A stretch of DNA of 31,768 nt from a virus. A program made the translations under genes and the position numbers. The notes beneath the pieces are model-generated. The model saw only the letters and a list, made by a program, of their open reading frames with translations. It was not told the DNA's origin and searched no databases. The stretch is taken from IMG/VR virus record IMGVR_UViG_3300034198_004094, positions 1-31,768 of that record; one strand, 5' to 3'. Below, piece by piece: positions 6,871 through 14,655 of the stretch (position 1 is the first letter of the stretch; each line of letters begins with the position of its first letter).

Positions 6871-7618
6871 AGAGAAACGACCTAAGATTATGATCGCTAC
6901 ACCTATGTATGGCGGGATGTGTACTGGTATGTATGTGATGGGTTTGCTCAACACTATGGCCGTGATGCGCGAACTGGGTGTCGAGGTGCGTTGGGCACAT
7001 ATGACGAACGAGAGTTTAATCACCCGGGCACGTAACGAGCTTGCTCGTGCTTTCTTAGCCACAGACTGTGACTACCTAATGTTCATCGACGCTGACATTG
7101 GTTTCGACGGACAGGCTATCGCTCACCTGTTGGCCGTGGACGATGATATCGTATGCGGTATCTACCCCAAGAAGGAAGTGAACTGGGACAGCGTCAAACG
7201 TGCGGCGGCTGCGGGTAAGGAAGATTTACAGGATCACGCAGGTGCCTTTGTGTTTAACATGGTAGGTGAAGCGCATGTCGAAACCGACGAGCGCGGTACA
7301 ATCGAAGTGCGGCATGGTGGCACAGGCTTCATGCTTATTAGGCGGGGGGTGTTCGACCACCTTGCGCCACACGTACCAACCTACCGAACATCATCGTTCA
7401 TTAAACCGGACGGTGAGTATGAGAAGCCACTGACGCACGAGTTTTTTGCTACAAGCATCGACGAGACAGGTGCACTGCTGTCAGAGGACTACCACTTTTG
7501 CGAACTGTTTCGCAAACACGGAGGGAAGATATACGCCCATCCCTTCGTGAAATTGGACCACGTTGGGACCTACGTCTACAACGGGGACATTTTGAAATCG
7601 GGCGGAAACCTAAAGTAA
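6863..7618 (+). CDS. GT-A fold glycosyltransferase
   Basis: The 251-residue protein begins with a nucleotide-sugar-binding strand (KIMIATPMYGGMC) and has the metal-binding DxD motif in LMFIDADIGF (Asp76 and Asp78). Its C-terminal part contains a SEDYHFCELFRKHG segment, like the E/D-D acceptor-side motif of family 2-type transferases, and a closing HVGTYVY strand. It has no signal or membrane span, so it would be cytoplasmic. The context is a methyltransferase, a membrane mini-protein and a Myb-like protein within a replication operon. It may glycosylate phage DNA bases, a virion protein or a host glycan. An AGAGAG ribosome site and an ATGACTGA overlap precede the start. The fold is confident; the acceptor is unknown. 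Confidence 0.9.
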   Translation: MTEEKRPKIMIATPMYGGMCTGMYVMGLLNTMAVMRELGVEVRWAHMTNESLITRARNELARAFLATDCDYLMFIDADIGFDGQAIAHLLAVDDDIVCGIYPKKEVNWDSVKRAAAAGKEDLQDHAGAFVFNMVGEAHVETDERGTIEVRHGGTGFMLIRRGVFDHLAPHVPTYRTSSFIKPDGEYEKPLTHEFFATSIDETGALLSEDYHFCELFRKHGGKIYAHPFVKLDHVGTYVYNGDILKSGGNLK

Positions 7619-7630
7619 GGAGCGAATGAA

Positions 7631-8116
7631 ATGACGAAACAAAACAAAGCAGCATTAGTTACATCTATGTTGGAGCGAGGCTATCCCGTTAAAACTATTA
7701 AGCGGCTTGCTAAGACTAGTGAAAGCTACATATACTTAGTTAAGAAGAAGCTGGCGGAAGCAGCGGGAGAAGTCGTAACAGCGGTTAAAGAAGCCGTGAA
7801 CGAAGCCATAAACGAAGAAGTGATTAAGGCGGAGACTAAGAAGGAAGAACTGGATACTGTACTGGACGAAAGAGAAGACCAGTACGGCTCGTTCATGCAA
7901 GCCGCAGATACAGCCATCAAGATTAAGGGTGTCATGCATAACGCCATCGCACGTAACGACCTGCATCTATACCCCGATCAGTTGTTGTCATTGGATATGA
8001 TCGCGGTAAAGATAAGCCGTATCGTAAATGGCAACCCAGCGCACCGAGATAGCTGGATTGATATAGCGGGATATGCTACGTTAGTGGCTGAACGCCTACA
8101 AGGAAAAGCGAGATAA
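7631..8116 (+). CDS. DUF6378-like protein with N-terminal HTH
   Basis: The start at ATG 7631 follows TAAGGAG. Residues 1-40 resemble a small HTH (a YPVKTIKRLAKTSESYI segment with a turn, then basic KKKL). Residues 42-75 are an Ala/Glu/Lys-rich linker helix. From about residue 77 the protein follows the DUF6378 pattern found in phages: EREDQYGSF, a helix with DQLLSLDMIAVKISRIVNG (residues 116-134), and the closing HRDSWIDIAGYATL (138-151). DUF6378 has no established function that I know; its conserved Asp/His/Trp residues hint at a nucleotide- or metal-related role. The HTH fusion suggests it acts at DNA. It is followed after one base by a RecB/Cas4-type nuclease. Confidence 0.83.
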   Translation: MTKQNKAALVTSMLERGYPVKTIKRLAKTSESYIYLVKKKLAEAAGEVVTAVKEAVNEAINEEVIKAETKKEELDTVLDEREDQYGSFMQAADTAIKIKGVMHNAIARNDLHLYPDQLLSLDMIAVKISRIVNGNPAHRDSWIDIAGYATLVAERLQGKAR

Positions 8117-8117
8117 C

Positions 8118-8789
8118 ATGACAGCGTGGTCCTATAGCAGCATCAAGACCTTCGACCAGTGTCCGAAGAAGTACTTCCATCTCAAAGTTGTGAAGGATGT
8201 CAAAGATACGCCGGGGGAAGCTGCTGACTATGGGACCGCAGTCCATGAAGCTGCCGAGTTGTTCGTTAAGGACGGCACACCCATCCCAAAGAAGTTTGGC
8301 TACATGCAGCCCATCGTTGACAGCCTCGTTGCTATCGAAGGCGATAAGCACACGGAGTTAAAGCTAGGTGTCAGGAAGACGCCCACTGGCTACGCTCCGT
8401 GCAGCTTCTTCGCCAAGGATGTGTGGTGGCGCGGCATCGTCGACTTGGTTATCATCAACGGCGACACGGCCTACATGGTGGACTACAAGACGGGCAAGAA
8501 CGCCAAGTACGCAGACCCCAAGCAGCTTGACCTCATGGCTGGTGCGTTGTTCGTGCACTACCCAGACCTTAAGACGATTAAGTCTGCTCTGGCATATGTA
8601 GTGAGCAACGAGTTCATCAAGAAGGTTCACGTTGCTGAGCAGCGTGATGAATACCTAAATGTGTTTGTTGACGAACTAGGTCGCTTGGAACATGCCCAGC
8701 TTAGCGGCGTGTGGAACCCAAAGAGCAGCCCTTTATGTGGCTGGTGCCCTGTAACAGAGTGTGAACATCACAGACCACGGAGACGATGA
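8118..8789 (+). CDS. Cas4/RecB-like PD-(D/E)XK exonuclease
   Basis: The 223-residue protein carries the full PDDEXK_1 signature: SYSSIKTFDQCPKKY at the N-terminus, GTAVHEAAE (His42), VDLVI (Asp108), VDYKTGK (Asp121, Lys123) and a Gln motif (Gln135). Cys15 together with Cys207, Cys210 and Cys215 gives the one-plus-three Cys layout that binds a 4Fe-4S cluster in Cas4 and AddB proteins. It is likely a 5'-end-resecting exonuclease used in phage recombination or DNA processing. No Cas1, Cas2 or CRISPR array is nearby, so it is a stand-alone phage type. Its end overlaps the HNH-like gene. Catalytic and cluster residues all look intact. Confidence 0.92.
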   Translation: MTAWSYSSIKTFDQCPKKYFHLKVVKDVKDTPGEAADYGTAVHEAAELFVKDGTPIPKKFGYMQPIVDSLVAIEGDKHTELKLGVRKTPTGYAPCSFFAKDVWWRGIVDLVIINGDTAYMVDYKTGKNAKYADPKQLDLMAGALFVHYPDLKTIKSALAYVVSNEFIKKVHVAEQRDEYLNVFVDELGRLEHAQLSGVWNPKSSPLCGWCPVTECEHHRPRRR

Positions 8790-9073
8790 TGGCCCGCGAT
8801 TACCGCAAAGAGTATGATACCTATCAAGGCACTGAGCAGCAGAAGAAGAACCGCGCTGCACGTAACGCTGCACGTGCCAAGATGATGAAGGCCGGTAAGG
8901 TCCATAAGGGCGACGGGAAAGACGTTGCTCACGTTAAGGCATTTGACAAAGGTGGTAGTAATAAGACTGGACTACGTGTAGAAAGCGCATCAGCCAACCG
9001 CTCATTCAAACGGGACAGCAAGAAGAACCTTGTCTCCGAAGTCAGTACGCGGGAACGCAAAAAGAAGAAATAA
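8786..9073 (+). CDS. HNH-like small basic protein
   Basis: Two adjacent ATG codons (8786 and 8789) can serve as the start, overlapping the upstream stop. The protein is strongly basic (ends RERKKKK). Counting from the ATG at 8786, its centre reads KGDGKDVAHVKAFDKGG (about 41-57), then LRVESASANRSFKRD (63-77). This follows the phage HNH pattern DVDH...GG...NLR...sxNRSF, but the usual Asp-His pair is Ala-His and the motif-N Asn before LR is Gly. His49 and Asn71 remain. It is therefore an HNH-like fold that may be catalytically reduced or use altered residues. Position between an exonuclease and a helicase suggests a DNA-processing role. Confidence 0.8.
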   Translation: MMARDYRKEYDTYQGTEQQKKNRAARNAARAKMMKAGKVHKGDGKDVAHVKAFDKGGSNKTGLRVESASANRSFKRDSKKNLVSEVSTRERKKKK

Positions 9074-9093
9074 CATCTAGGTGGAGATACACC

Positions 9094-10644
9094 GTGCAAA
9101 TCGTAGACAATAAAGCGTTAGTCTTTGAGACTAACGAGCCTGACATTATTACCCACGTAATCCCGAACAGTGCAGTAATCGAGGACAACAAGGTGGCAGT
9201 TAAGTGGGGGATGCACGAAGTGCAAATCCTTGCTGGCTTAGGCTACAAGAACGCCCCGTCCCCCATCACGCGCGACTACAAGTGGACAGGCAAGTATACG
9301 CCGTTCGCGCACCAAGAGACCACATCATCTTTCCTGACAGCCAACAGGCGCGCATTTTGCTTCAACGAGCAGGGTACAGGTAAGACGGCCAGCGTCATCT
9401 GGGCAGCAGACTACCTGATGAACTTGGGTAAGATTAAGCGCGTCCTCGTGTTATGCCCCTTGTCCATCATGAAGTCGGCATGGCAGCGTGACCTGTTTAC
9501 CTTTGCGATGCACCGTTCGTGTAGCGTTGCTCATGGTGATGCCAAGACCCGCAAGAAGATTATCGAAGCTGGTTCTGATTTCGTCATCCTAAACTTTGAC
9601 GGCTTGGCTATCGTGGAGGATACAATCCGCAACGGCGGCTTTGACTTAATCGTTGTGGACGAGGCTAACGCCTACAAGAACTCACAGACCAACCGTTGGA
9701 AGACGCTGGCGGTGATAATGAAAGACCTCAACCCATACCTATGGATGCTTACAGGTACGCCTGCTGCTCAGTCCCCCATAGATGCCTACGGCTTAGCTAA
9801 GCTGGTGAACCCACAGAATTGCCCTACCTTTTACGGTGCATTCCGCGACCAAGTCATGATGAAAGTGACGCAGTTCAAATGGATTCCGAAGCCTAACTCA
9901 GACCGTGTCGTTCATAATGTGCTGCAACCCGCTATCCGGTTCGAGAAGAAAGACTGCCTCGACTTACCAGAGGTTACGTTCATCGAACGCGAGGCACCGC
10001 TTACAGCGCAGCAGAAGAAGTACTACCTGCAACTCAAGAACGAGATGCTGATTGAGGCAGGCGGCGAGGAAATCAGCGCGGTCAACGCAGCGGTCAAGAT
10101 TAACAAGCTGCTTCAGATTAGTGGTGGTGCGGTCTATGCGGATACTGGAGAAGTCATAGAGTTCGATGTGTCCAACCGGCTTAACGTCGTGCTCGAAGTC
10201 ATCGAGGAAGCTGCGAACAAGGTGCTGGTCTTCGTGCCATTCACCCACACCATCGAACTACTACGCGCTAAGCTGGAGAAGGCTGGCATATCCTGCGAGG
10301 TCATCAACGGTAAGGTGCCGCTCAATAAGCGCTCCGACATCGTCGACCAGTTCCAGACCCGCAAAGACCCGCATGTGCTTATCATCCAGCCACAGGCTGC
10401 ATCGCACGGGCTTACGCTTACGGCAGCAGACACAATCATCTGGTATGCCCCAGTGACAAGCGTAGAAACCTACTTGCAAGCTAACGCCCGCATCAACCGC
10501 CCCGGACAGAAGAACGCAATGACCATTGTGCATATCAGGGGCAGCGAGGTGGAGGACCGCCTTTTCTCCATGCTGCAAGGGAACATCAACAATCACGAAA
10601 GAATTATCGACTTATACCGTCAGATGATGATTGATGGTGCTTGA
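9094..10644 (+). CDS. SNF2-type DEAD-like helicase/ATPase
   Basis: The 516-residue superfamily 2 ATPase starts at a GTG (9094) with GGTGGAG upstream. Motifs appear in order: the upstream Q-type region with FAHQETTSSFL (71-81), Walker A NEQGTGKT (91-98), motif Ia VLCPLSIM, Walker B/motif II VVDEAN (187-192), motif III LTGTP (219-223), motif IV-V region ASHGLTLTAADT (436-447) and motif VI QANARINRPGQ (462-472). The second RecA-like lobe and the arginine finger are intact, and the length matches phage SNF2-like helicases. It probably translocates on double-stranded DNA during replication or recombination with the neighbouring nucleases. Its 3' end overlaps an unused upstream extension of the next gene. 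Confidence 0.95.
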   Translation: MQIVDNKALVFETNEPDIITHVIPNSAVIEDNKVAVKWGMHEVQILAGLGYKNAPSPITRDYKWTGKYTPFAHQETTSSFLTANRRAFCFNEQGTGKTASVIWAADYLMNLGKIKRVLVLCPLSIMKSAWQRDLFTFAMHRSCSVAHGDAKTRKKIIEAGSDFVILNFDGLAIVEDTIRNGGFDLIVVDEANAYKNSQTNRWKTLAVIMKDLNPYLWMLTGTPAAQSPIDAYGLAKLVNPQNCPTFYGAFRDQVMMKVTQFKWIPKPNSDRVVHNVLQPAIRFEKKDCLDLPEVTFIEREAPLTAQQKKYYLQLKNEMLIEAGGEEISAVNAAVKINKLLQISGGAVYADTGEVIEFDVSNRLNVVLEVIEEAANKVLVFVPFTHTIELLRAKLEKAGISCEVINGKVPLNKRSDIVDQFQTRKDPHVLIIQPQAASHGLTLTAADTIIWYAPVTSVETYLQANARINRPGQKNAMTIVHIRGSEVEDRLFSMLQGNINNHERIIDLYRQMMIDGA

Positions 10645-10694
10645 CAATGTCAAAGAGCATTGTAAGAACACGAAGGCCAGCCAAGGAGCAAAAA

Positions 10695-11099
10695 ATGAAT
10701 ACCGATAAATCCGTTGAGGAGATGGTGGCTGCGTACCGTAAGATACGTGAAGCTATCTCGGAAAAAGAAGAAGCCCACAAAGCAGATATATCTGGACTGC
10801 GTGAGCAACTCGACATTGTCAGTTATGCACTGTTGGGGGTTTGTAATTCCCTTCAGGCTGACAGCCTACGTACAGCGGCGGGTACAGTTAGCCGCCGCGT
10901 GAATACCCGTTACTGGACCACCGACTGGGAAAGGATGTACGAGTTCATTCGTGAAAACGATGTGCCATTCCTTCTTGAGCAGCGCATCCACAACGGCAAC
11001 ATGAAGCAGTTCTTGGACGAAAACCCAGACTCGCTTCCGATTGGCCTACAAGCTGATCGCAAATTTGTTATCCAAGTTCGTAAACCAACAGGAAAGTAA
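10695..11099 (+). CDS. Coiled-coil phage protein, Gam-like layout, 134 aa
   Basis: I choose the ATG at 10695 because a perfect AAGGAG (10683-10688) lies 6 bases upstream. The in-frame TTG at 10641 and ATG at 10647 lack a ribosome site and overlap the helicase end. Residues 1-45 form a charged helix (VEEMVAAYRKIREAISEKEE). The C-terminal half has an aromatic core (RVNTRYWTTDWERMYEF) and the helix EQRIHNGNMKQFLDENPD before a beta ending (KFVIQVRK). The arrangement of an N-terminal coiled coil and a small C-terminal domain resembles Mu Gam-like DNA-end-binding proteins, but this is only a suggestion. It is encoded just before the ssDNA-binding-like gene. Confidence 0.82.
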   Translation: MNTDKSVEEMVAAYRKIREAISEKEEAHKADISGLREQLDIVSYALLGVCNSLQADSLRTAAGTVSRRVNTRYWTTDWERMYEFIRENDVPFLLEQRIHNGNMKQFLDENPDSLPIGLQADRKFVIQVRKPTGK

Positions 11100-11111
11100 G
11101 GGGATATACCC

Positions 11112-11765
11112 ATGTCAAACGAAGTATCTATCTTTAAGCAAGCCGGTGCCGTCTCAACGTCAGTCGGTCGTCGTGAACTCAGTGAACTTGCTAAGTCGCT
11201 TGCGACCAGTGGTACCACATCGCGTCGTATCCAGACCAACACCAACGGTACGTTCAAACGCCTAATCAACGGTGAGCAGATTGGTGATGCAGTTCGTGGT
11301 GATATCAATGTCATCATCGTTCATGCACTGCCCAAGGTATCGCGTACATTCTACGCTGGGGCATACGACCCCAATGCAAAGCCGACGTTGCCAGATTGCT
11401 GGTCGAACGACGGTGACAAGCCAGAAGCATCTGCTGGTAACAAGCAAGCATCCAACTGCGCATCATGCGATATGAACGTAGTCGGCTCGGGCCAGAACGG
11501 TAAGGGTCGCGCCTGTCGCTTCCAGCGCCGCATCGCAGTGCTACTCGCTGGTGACGCATCTGGCGAAGTTTATCAGTTCAACGTGCCAGCTAAGTCGCTC
11601 TTCGGTAAGGGTGTCGGCAACGTGCATCCGTTCGAAAGCTACGTGCGGTATCTGCTGGGCCACAACGAAAGCCCAGACACGGTAATCACCAACATCAGCT
11701 ACGACTTGAACGCTGACTCCATGGAACTTCTCTTCACGCCTGTGCGTGGTTTGAACGAAGATTAG
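11112..11765 (+). CDS. Possible ssDNA-binding protein, N-terminal part
   Basis: The 217 residues start at ATG 11112 after AAGGGGATA. The protein has beta-type segments (INVIIVHALPKVSRTFYAG, VAVLL-like strands) and four Cys residues (96, 116, 119, 135) including CASCD, which may bind zinc. The open frame ends at TAG (11763-11765) but continues in the same frame to 12017, where it becomes acidic and ends in WGNGE, as ssDNA-binding proteins with acidic tails do. The gene sits between a coiled-coil protein and the primase-helicase. Assignment as an ssDNA-binding protein rests on this layout, not on a recognised motif. If the TAG is real, the main product lacks its tail. Confidence 0.75.
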   Translation: MSNEVSIFKQAGAVSTSVGRRELSELAKSLATSGTTSRRIQTNTNGTFKRLINGEQIGDAVRGDINVIIVHALPKVSRTFYAGAYDPNAKPTLPDCWSNDGDKPEASAGNKQASNCASCDMNVVGSGQNGKGRACRFQRRIAVLLAGDASGEVYQFNVPAKSLFGKGVGNVHPFESYVRYLLGHNESPDTVITNISYDLNADSMELLFTPVRGLNED

Positions 11766-11783
11766 TACGCCTTAGTCAAGGAT

Positions 11784-12017
11784 GTGCAGAAGGACCCAGC
11801 AACTAAGCGTCTGTGCGAACTGACCGTAGCTGCGCAAGATGGTGTTAAGAAGCAGCCAGAGGCACCCGCCCCCAAGCCAGCACCACAGGTCTCTCGTTCG
11901 GATGAACCCGACGAAGAAATCGAAGAACCCAAAAAGCGTGTTGCATCCAAACCCGAAACTGTGGCAGCATCAGAAAGCCTTGCGTCGGTTATCAGCGCAT
12001 GGGGTAATGGGGAGTAG
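11784..12017 (+). CDS. Acidic C-terminal tail of the split ssDNA-binding-like gene
   Basis: This frame is the direct continuation of the 11112-11765 gene; codons from 11766 to the TAG at 12015 are open. The first readable codons after the amber (YALVKDVQKDPATK) join smoothly to the upstream sequence (RGLNED), which argues for one original gene of about 300 residues. An independent GTG start at 11784 has AAGGAT about 6 bases upstream, so separate translation is possible but weak. The product is Pro/Ala-rich, then strongly acidic (DEPDEEIEEPKK), ending ASVISAWGNGE. The tail would be used for partner contacts if it belongs to an ssDNA-binding protein. Confidence 0.6.
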   Translation: MQKDPATKRLCELTVAAQDGVKKQPEAPAPKPAPQVSRSDEPDEEIEEPKKRVASKPETVAASESLASVISAWGNGE

Positions 12018-12019
12018 TA

Positions 12020-12253
12020 ATGAGTTACGGCTACAGCATTAAGCTGGTTGAAGCCAATCAACAGGCTGACGAGGGACACTTGGGTGTGCAGCTTGGGAGG
12101 AAGTGCATTGAGCATGGAATCTCGGTGAGCAAAGCTGCCAACGAACTGGGTGCTACTCGTCAGACTGTTTACAACTGGTTCTGCGGGGGTAGTGTCCCGC
12201 AGGGCGAGTTCATTGGGCTGATCCAAAAATACATCGCTCAACTGCCTAATTGA
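12020..12253 (+). CDS. Small HTH (XRE/Cro-like) DNA-binding protein, 77 aa
   Basis: The ATG at 12020 lies 2 bases after the preceding stop with GGGGAG upstream. Residues 34-56 form a helix-turn-helix: ISVSKAANELGATRQTVYNW, with the Ala-Gly turn and a Thr-Arg-Gln recognition helix typical of Cro/XRE proteins. Residues 21-33 give the preceding helix and 60-77 a final helix. It may regulate the operon or bind replication origins. Only one HTH is present and no oligomerisation domain is seen. It is placed just before the primase-helicase. Confidence 0.78.
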   Translation: MSYGYSIKLVEANQQADEGHLGVQLGRKCIEHGISVSKAANELGATRQTVYNWFCGGSVPQGEFIGLIQKYIAQLPN

Positions 12254-12277
12254 GCCTTTCAAGATGTGAGTTAGTTG

Positions 12278-12292
12278 GCGGGTAAACCCCGC
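12278..12292 (+). other. Small hairpin before the primase-helicase gene
   Basis: GCGGG-TAAAC-CCCGC forms a perfect 5-bp stem with a 5-base loop, 16 bases before the primase-helicase ATG. No T-run follows, so it is not a terminator. It could influence translation of the following gene, whose ribosome site (GAGAGTG) is weak. It may also be chance. Confidence 0.25.
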
Positions 12293-12308
12293 AACAGAGA
12301 GTGATGCC

Positions 12309-14600
12309 ATGGAGAATTTTGACCTAATGTCTGCTGTGCAGCCATCTGATGGATGGTTTGCCATTGTGGGCATCAAAGATAATGCAGTTAAACAAACATT
12401 GGTCGAAACCCGTGAGGAAGCCGACCGTGTTGCTGCCCAGTACCTAGCCCAAGAATGCAATGTGTTCTTCGGGGTGGCTAAGTTTAAGACGGACGCAGGC
12501 CGCACCAAAGACAACGTACTATCACTTCGTGCTTTGTGGCTCGACATTGACTGCGGTGAAGCCAAGGCGGTTATAAGCGACAAGACCGGACGCCCTGATG
12601 GGTATGCTACGCAGCGTGATGGGGCCATAGCTCTGCTTGAGTTCCGTAACCTTGTCGGTCTACCCAAACCAATCATCGTGAGTTCGGGACGCGGTATACA
12701 CGCATACTGGCCGCTTGACCGAGATGTGACCCGCGAAGAATGGGAACCTGCCGCTGAGCGTCTACGTGACCTATGCTACACCCATAACTTTTACGTCGAC
12801 CCTGCCGTGTTCGACGCGTCACGTATCTTAAGGATACCCGGGACATACAACTATAAAGACGCTACACCTAAGCCAGTAGAGGTAATGCGGCCCGCCGAGC
12901 CGACTAGCTTTGACGAGATCGTTAAGCTTATGGGCGTCAAGAAAGCTGCGCCTAAGAAGCAGTGGGAGCCAACCGAACTTGGTAAGGCCATGAGCGCCAG
13001 CACACAGTTCAACTTCAGCAAGATTATGACGCGTAGTGCCAAGGGCGACGGCTGCAACCAGCTTCTTCATGCCTACACGAACCGCGCCACGATAGACTAC
13101 TACGAGTGGTTCCATGCCATCTCGGTAGCTGCTCAGTGCGAAGACGCAGACAAAGCAGTTCATATGATGTCCGAGGGGCATCCCGACTACGACCCAGACC
13201 TACTGGACGCTAAGGTATCCACCATCAGGGGTGCAACTAGCTGCGCCAAGTTTGAAGGTAAGACCCCTGCGCTGTGCCAAGGGTGTAAGTGGAAGGGGCA
13301 AATCCTCGGGCCAAAGTATCTTGGCAAAGTTGTCAAGGAAGCGACCTCTGACCTCGTCGATATTGTTCTGGATACGCCAGAAGGGCCAAGGTCAGAGACG
13401 CTAACAATACCCAAGTACCCATTTCCTTATTTTCGCGGTGAGGGTGGGGGTATCTGGCGTACAGGCGCAAAGGGGGAGGATGGTACCGAGGCAGACCCTA
13501 TCCTTGTATACCCTTACGATTTTTATGCCTTAAAACGTATGCGGGACGCGAAAAACGGTGAAATAATCGTCTTCCGTCGCCATCTACCGCAGGATGGTGT
13601 CGAGGACTTCTTGGTTCCCCTCAACGAGGTGACCTCCAAAGATATGCTTCGTAAGGCTATCTCTACCTACAGCATCGTCGCTGCGGGTAAGACCTTCGAT
13701 ATATTGATGGACTACACCCTTAAGTCGGTAATCAAAATGCAAGATATAAGGAAAATGGAAATTATGCGTAATCAATTTGGATGGGCTGACAACAACAGCA
13801 AGTTTGTTATCGGAGATCAGGAGATCAGTAAGGATGGGGTGCTTTACAGCCCTCCGTCGAATGTAACAGCCAACATGGCAAAGCAGATGGGTCCGGTAGG
13901 CTCACTGGATAAGTGGAAGGAAGTCTGGGCACTTTACGGGCGTCCCGGCATGGAAGGCCATGCATTCGCCGCTTTGAGCGCATTTGGTGCGCCTCTGCTC
14001 CGCTTCTTGCGCCAGACAGGTGCGGCTATCAACCTCGTTAGTCCTGAGAGCGGCACGGGTAAGACCACCGCCCTGCGTATGGCTATGAGCGTATACGGAC
14101 ACCCAACAGAACTGATCGCTAAGAAGTCGGACACGCTCAACGCTAAGATGCAGTGGCTGGCCATCATGCGTAACCTGCCATTCTGCGTGGACGAAATCAC
14201 CAACATGCCAGCGGAAGAGTTCTCCGAACTGGTTTACGGTATGTCCCAAGGTAAGGGCAAGGAGCGTATGACTGCTGGGGGTAACGAACTCCGCATCAAC
14301 GACACGACATGGCAGACAATCTCGCTATGCTCGTCCAACGCTTCATTCTACGAGAAGCTGACCAACCTCAAAGGCTCGCCTGACGGGGAAATGATGCGCC
14401 TCATCGAGTACCGTATCAACCCCACGGATGCGATCCCAACGGATGTTGGCAAGGCTATGTTCGACCAGCAGTTGATGGAAAACTATGGCCACGCCGGTCC
14501 TATCTTTATCAAGTACGTGCTGGAGAACTTGGAAGAAACCGAGGAAGCTTGCATGGCAATCCAAGCGCGCTTGGACCGTGAACTACAGCTAACACAGTGA
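12309..14600 (+). CDS. Primase-helicase (AEP-like primase plus AAA+ helicase), frameshifted
   Basis: The N-terminal part has archaeo-eukaryotic primase motifs: LWLDIDCG (Asp79, Asp81), SSGRGIHAYW (125-134, with His131) and DASRILRIPGTYNYK (169-183). A Cys cluster (CAKFEGKTPALCQGCKWKG, about 322-340) follows. The C-terminal part is a DUF927-like superfamily 3/AAA+ helicase with Walker A SGTGKTT (581-587) and Walker B FCVDE (625-629). It would prime and unwind the phage replication fork together with the polymerase. The frame ends at TGA 14598-14600, but the family sequence continues in the next frame from about 14596 (SERFWSAGVAGNL), so the gene is interrupted by a single-base frame change. 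The real protein would be about 950 residues. Confidence 0.94.
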   Translation: MENFDLMSAVQPSDGWFAIVGIKDNAVKQTLVETREEADRVAAQYLAQECNVFFGVAKFKTDAGRTKDNVLSLRALWLDIDCGEAKAVISDKTGRPDGYATQRDGAIALLEFRNLVGLPKPIIVSSGRGIHAYWPLDRDVTREEWEPAAERLRDLCYTHNFYVDPAVFDASRILRIPGTYNYKDATPKPVEVMRPAEPTSFDEIVKLMGVKKAAPKKQWEPTELGKAMSASTQFNFSKIMTRSAKGDGCNQLLHAYTNRATIDYYEWFHAISVAAQCEDADKAVHMMSEGHPDYDPDLLDAKVSTIRGATSCAKFEGKTPALCQGCKWKGQILGPKYLGKVVKEATSDLVDIVLDTPEGPRSETLTIPKYPFPYFRGEGGGIWRTGAKGEDGTEADPILVYPYDFYALKRMRDAKNGEIIVFRRHLPQDGVEDFLVPLNEVTSKDMLRKAISTYSIVAAGKTFDILMDYTLKSVIKMQDIRKMEIMRNQFGWADNNSKFVIGDQEISKDGVLYSPPSNVTANMAKQMGPVGSLDKWKEVWALYGRPGMEGHAFAALSAFGAPLLRFLRQTGAAINLVSPESGTGKTTALRMAMSVYGHPTELIAKKSDTLNAKMQWLAIMRNLPFCVDEITNMPAEEFSELVYGMSQGKGKERMTAGGNELRINDTTWQTISLCSSNASFYEKLTNLKGSPDGEMMRLIEYRINPTDAIPTDVGKAMFDQQLMENYGHAGPIFIKYVLENLEETEEACMAIQARLDRELQLTQ

Positions 14601-14655
14601 ACGCTTCTGGTCTGCGGGTGTAGCGGGTAACCTTACGGCTGGCTTCATAGCCAAG

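Noticed and set aside
10641-10694. Upstream TTG/ATG starts for the coiled-coil gene
   Set aside because: These starts overlap the helicase end and lack a ribosome site; the ATG at 10695 has AAGGAG at 6 bases.
11112-12017. Genome-wide reassignment of TAG as an explanation for the amber codon
   Set aside because: TAG ends other genes in this window (2414-2416, 6692-6694, 12015-12017, 15157-15159), so TAG appears to be a normal stop here.
14590-14605. Classical -1 slippery heptamer for programmed frameshifting in the helicase gene
   Set aside because: No X-XXY-YYZ heptamer is present in the overlap and the needed shift is +1; a sequence error or mutation is more likely.
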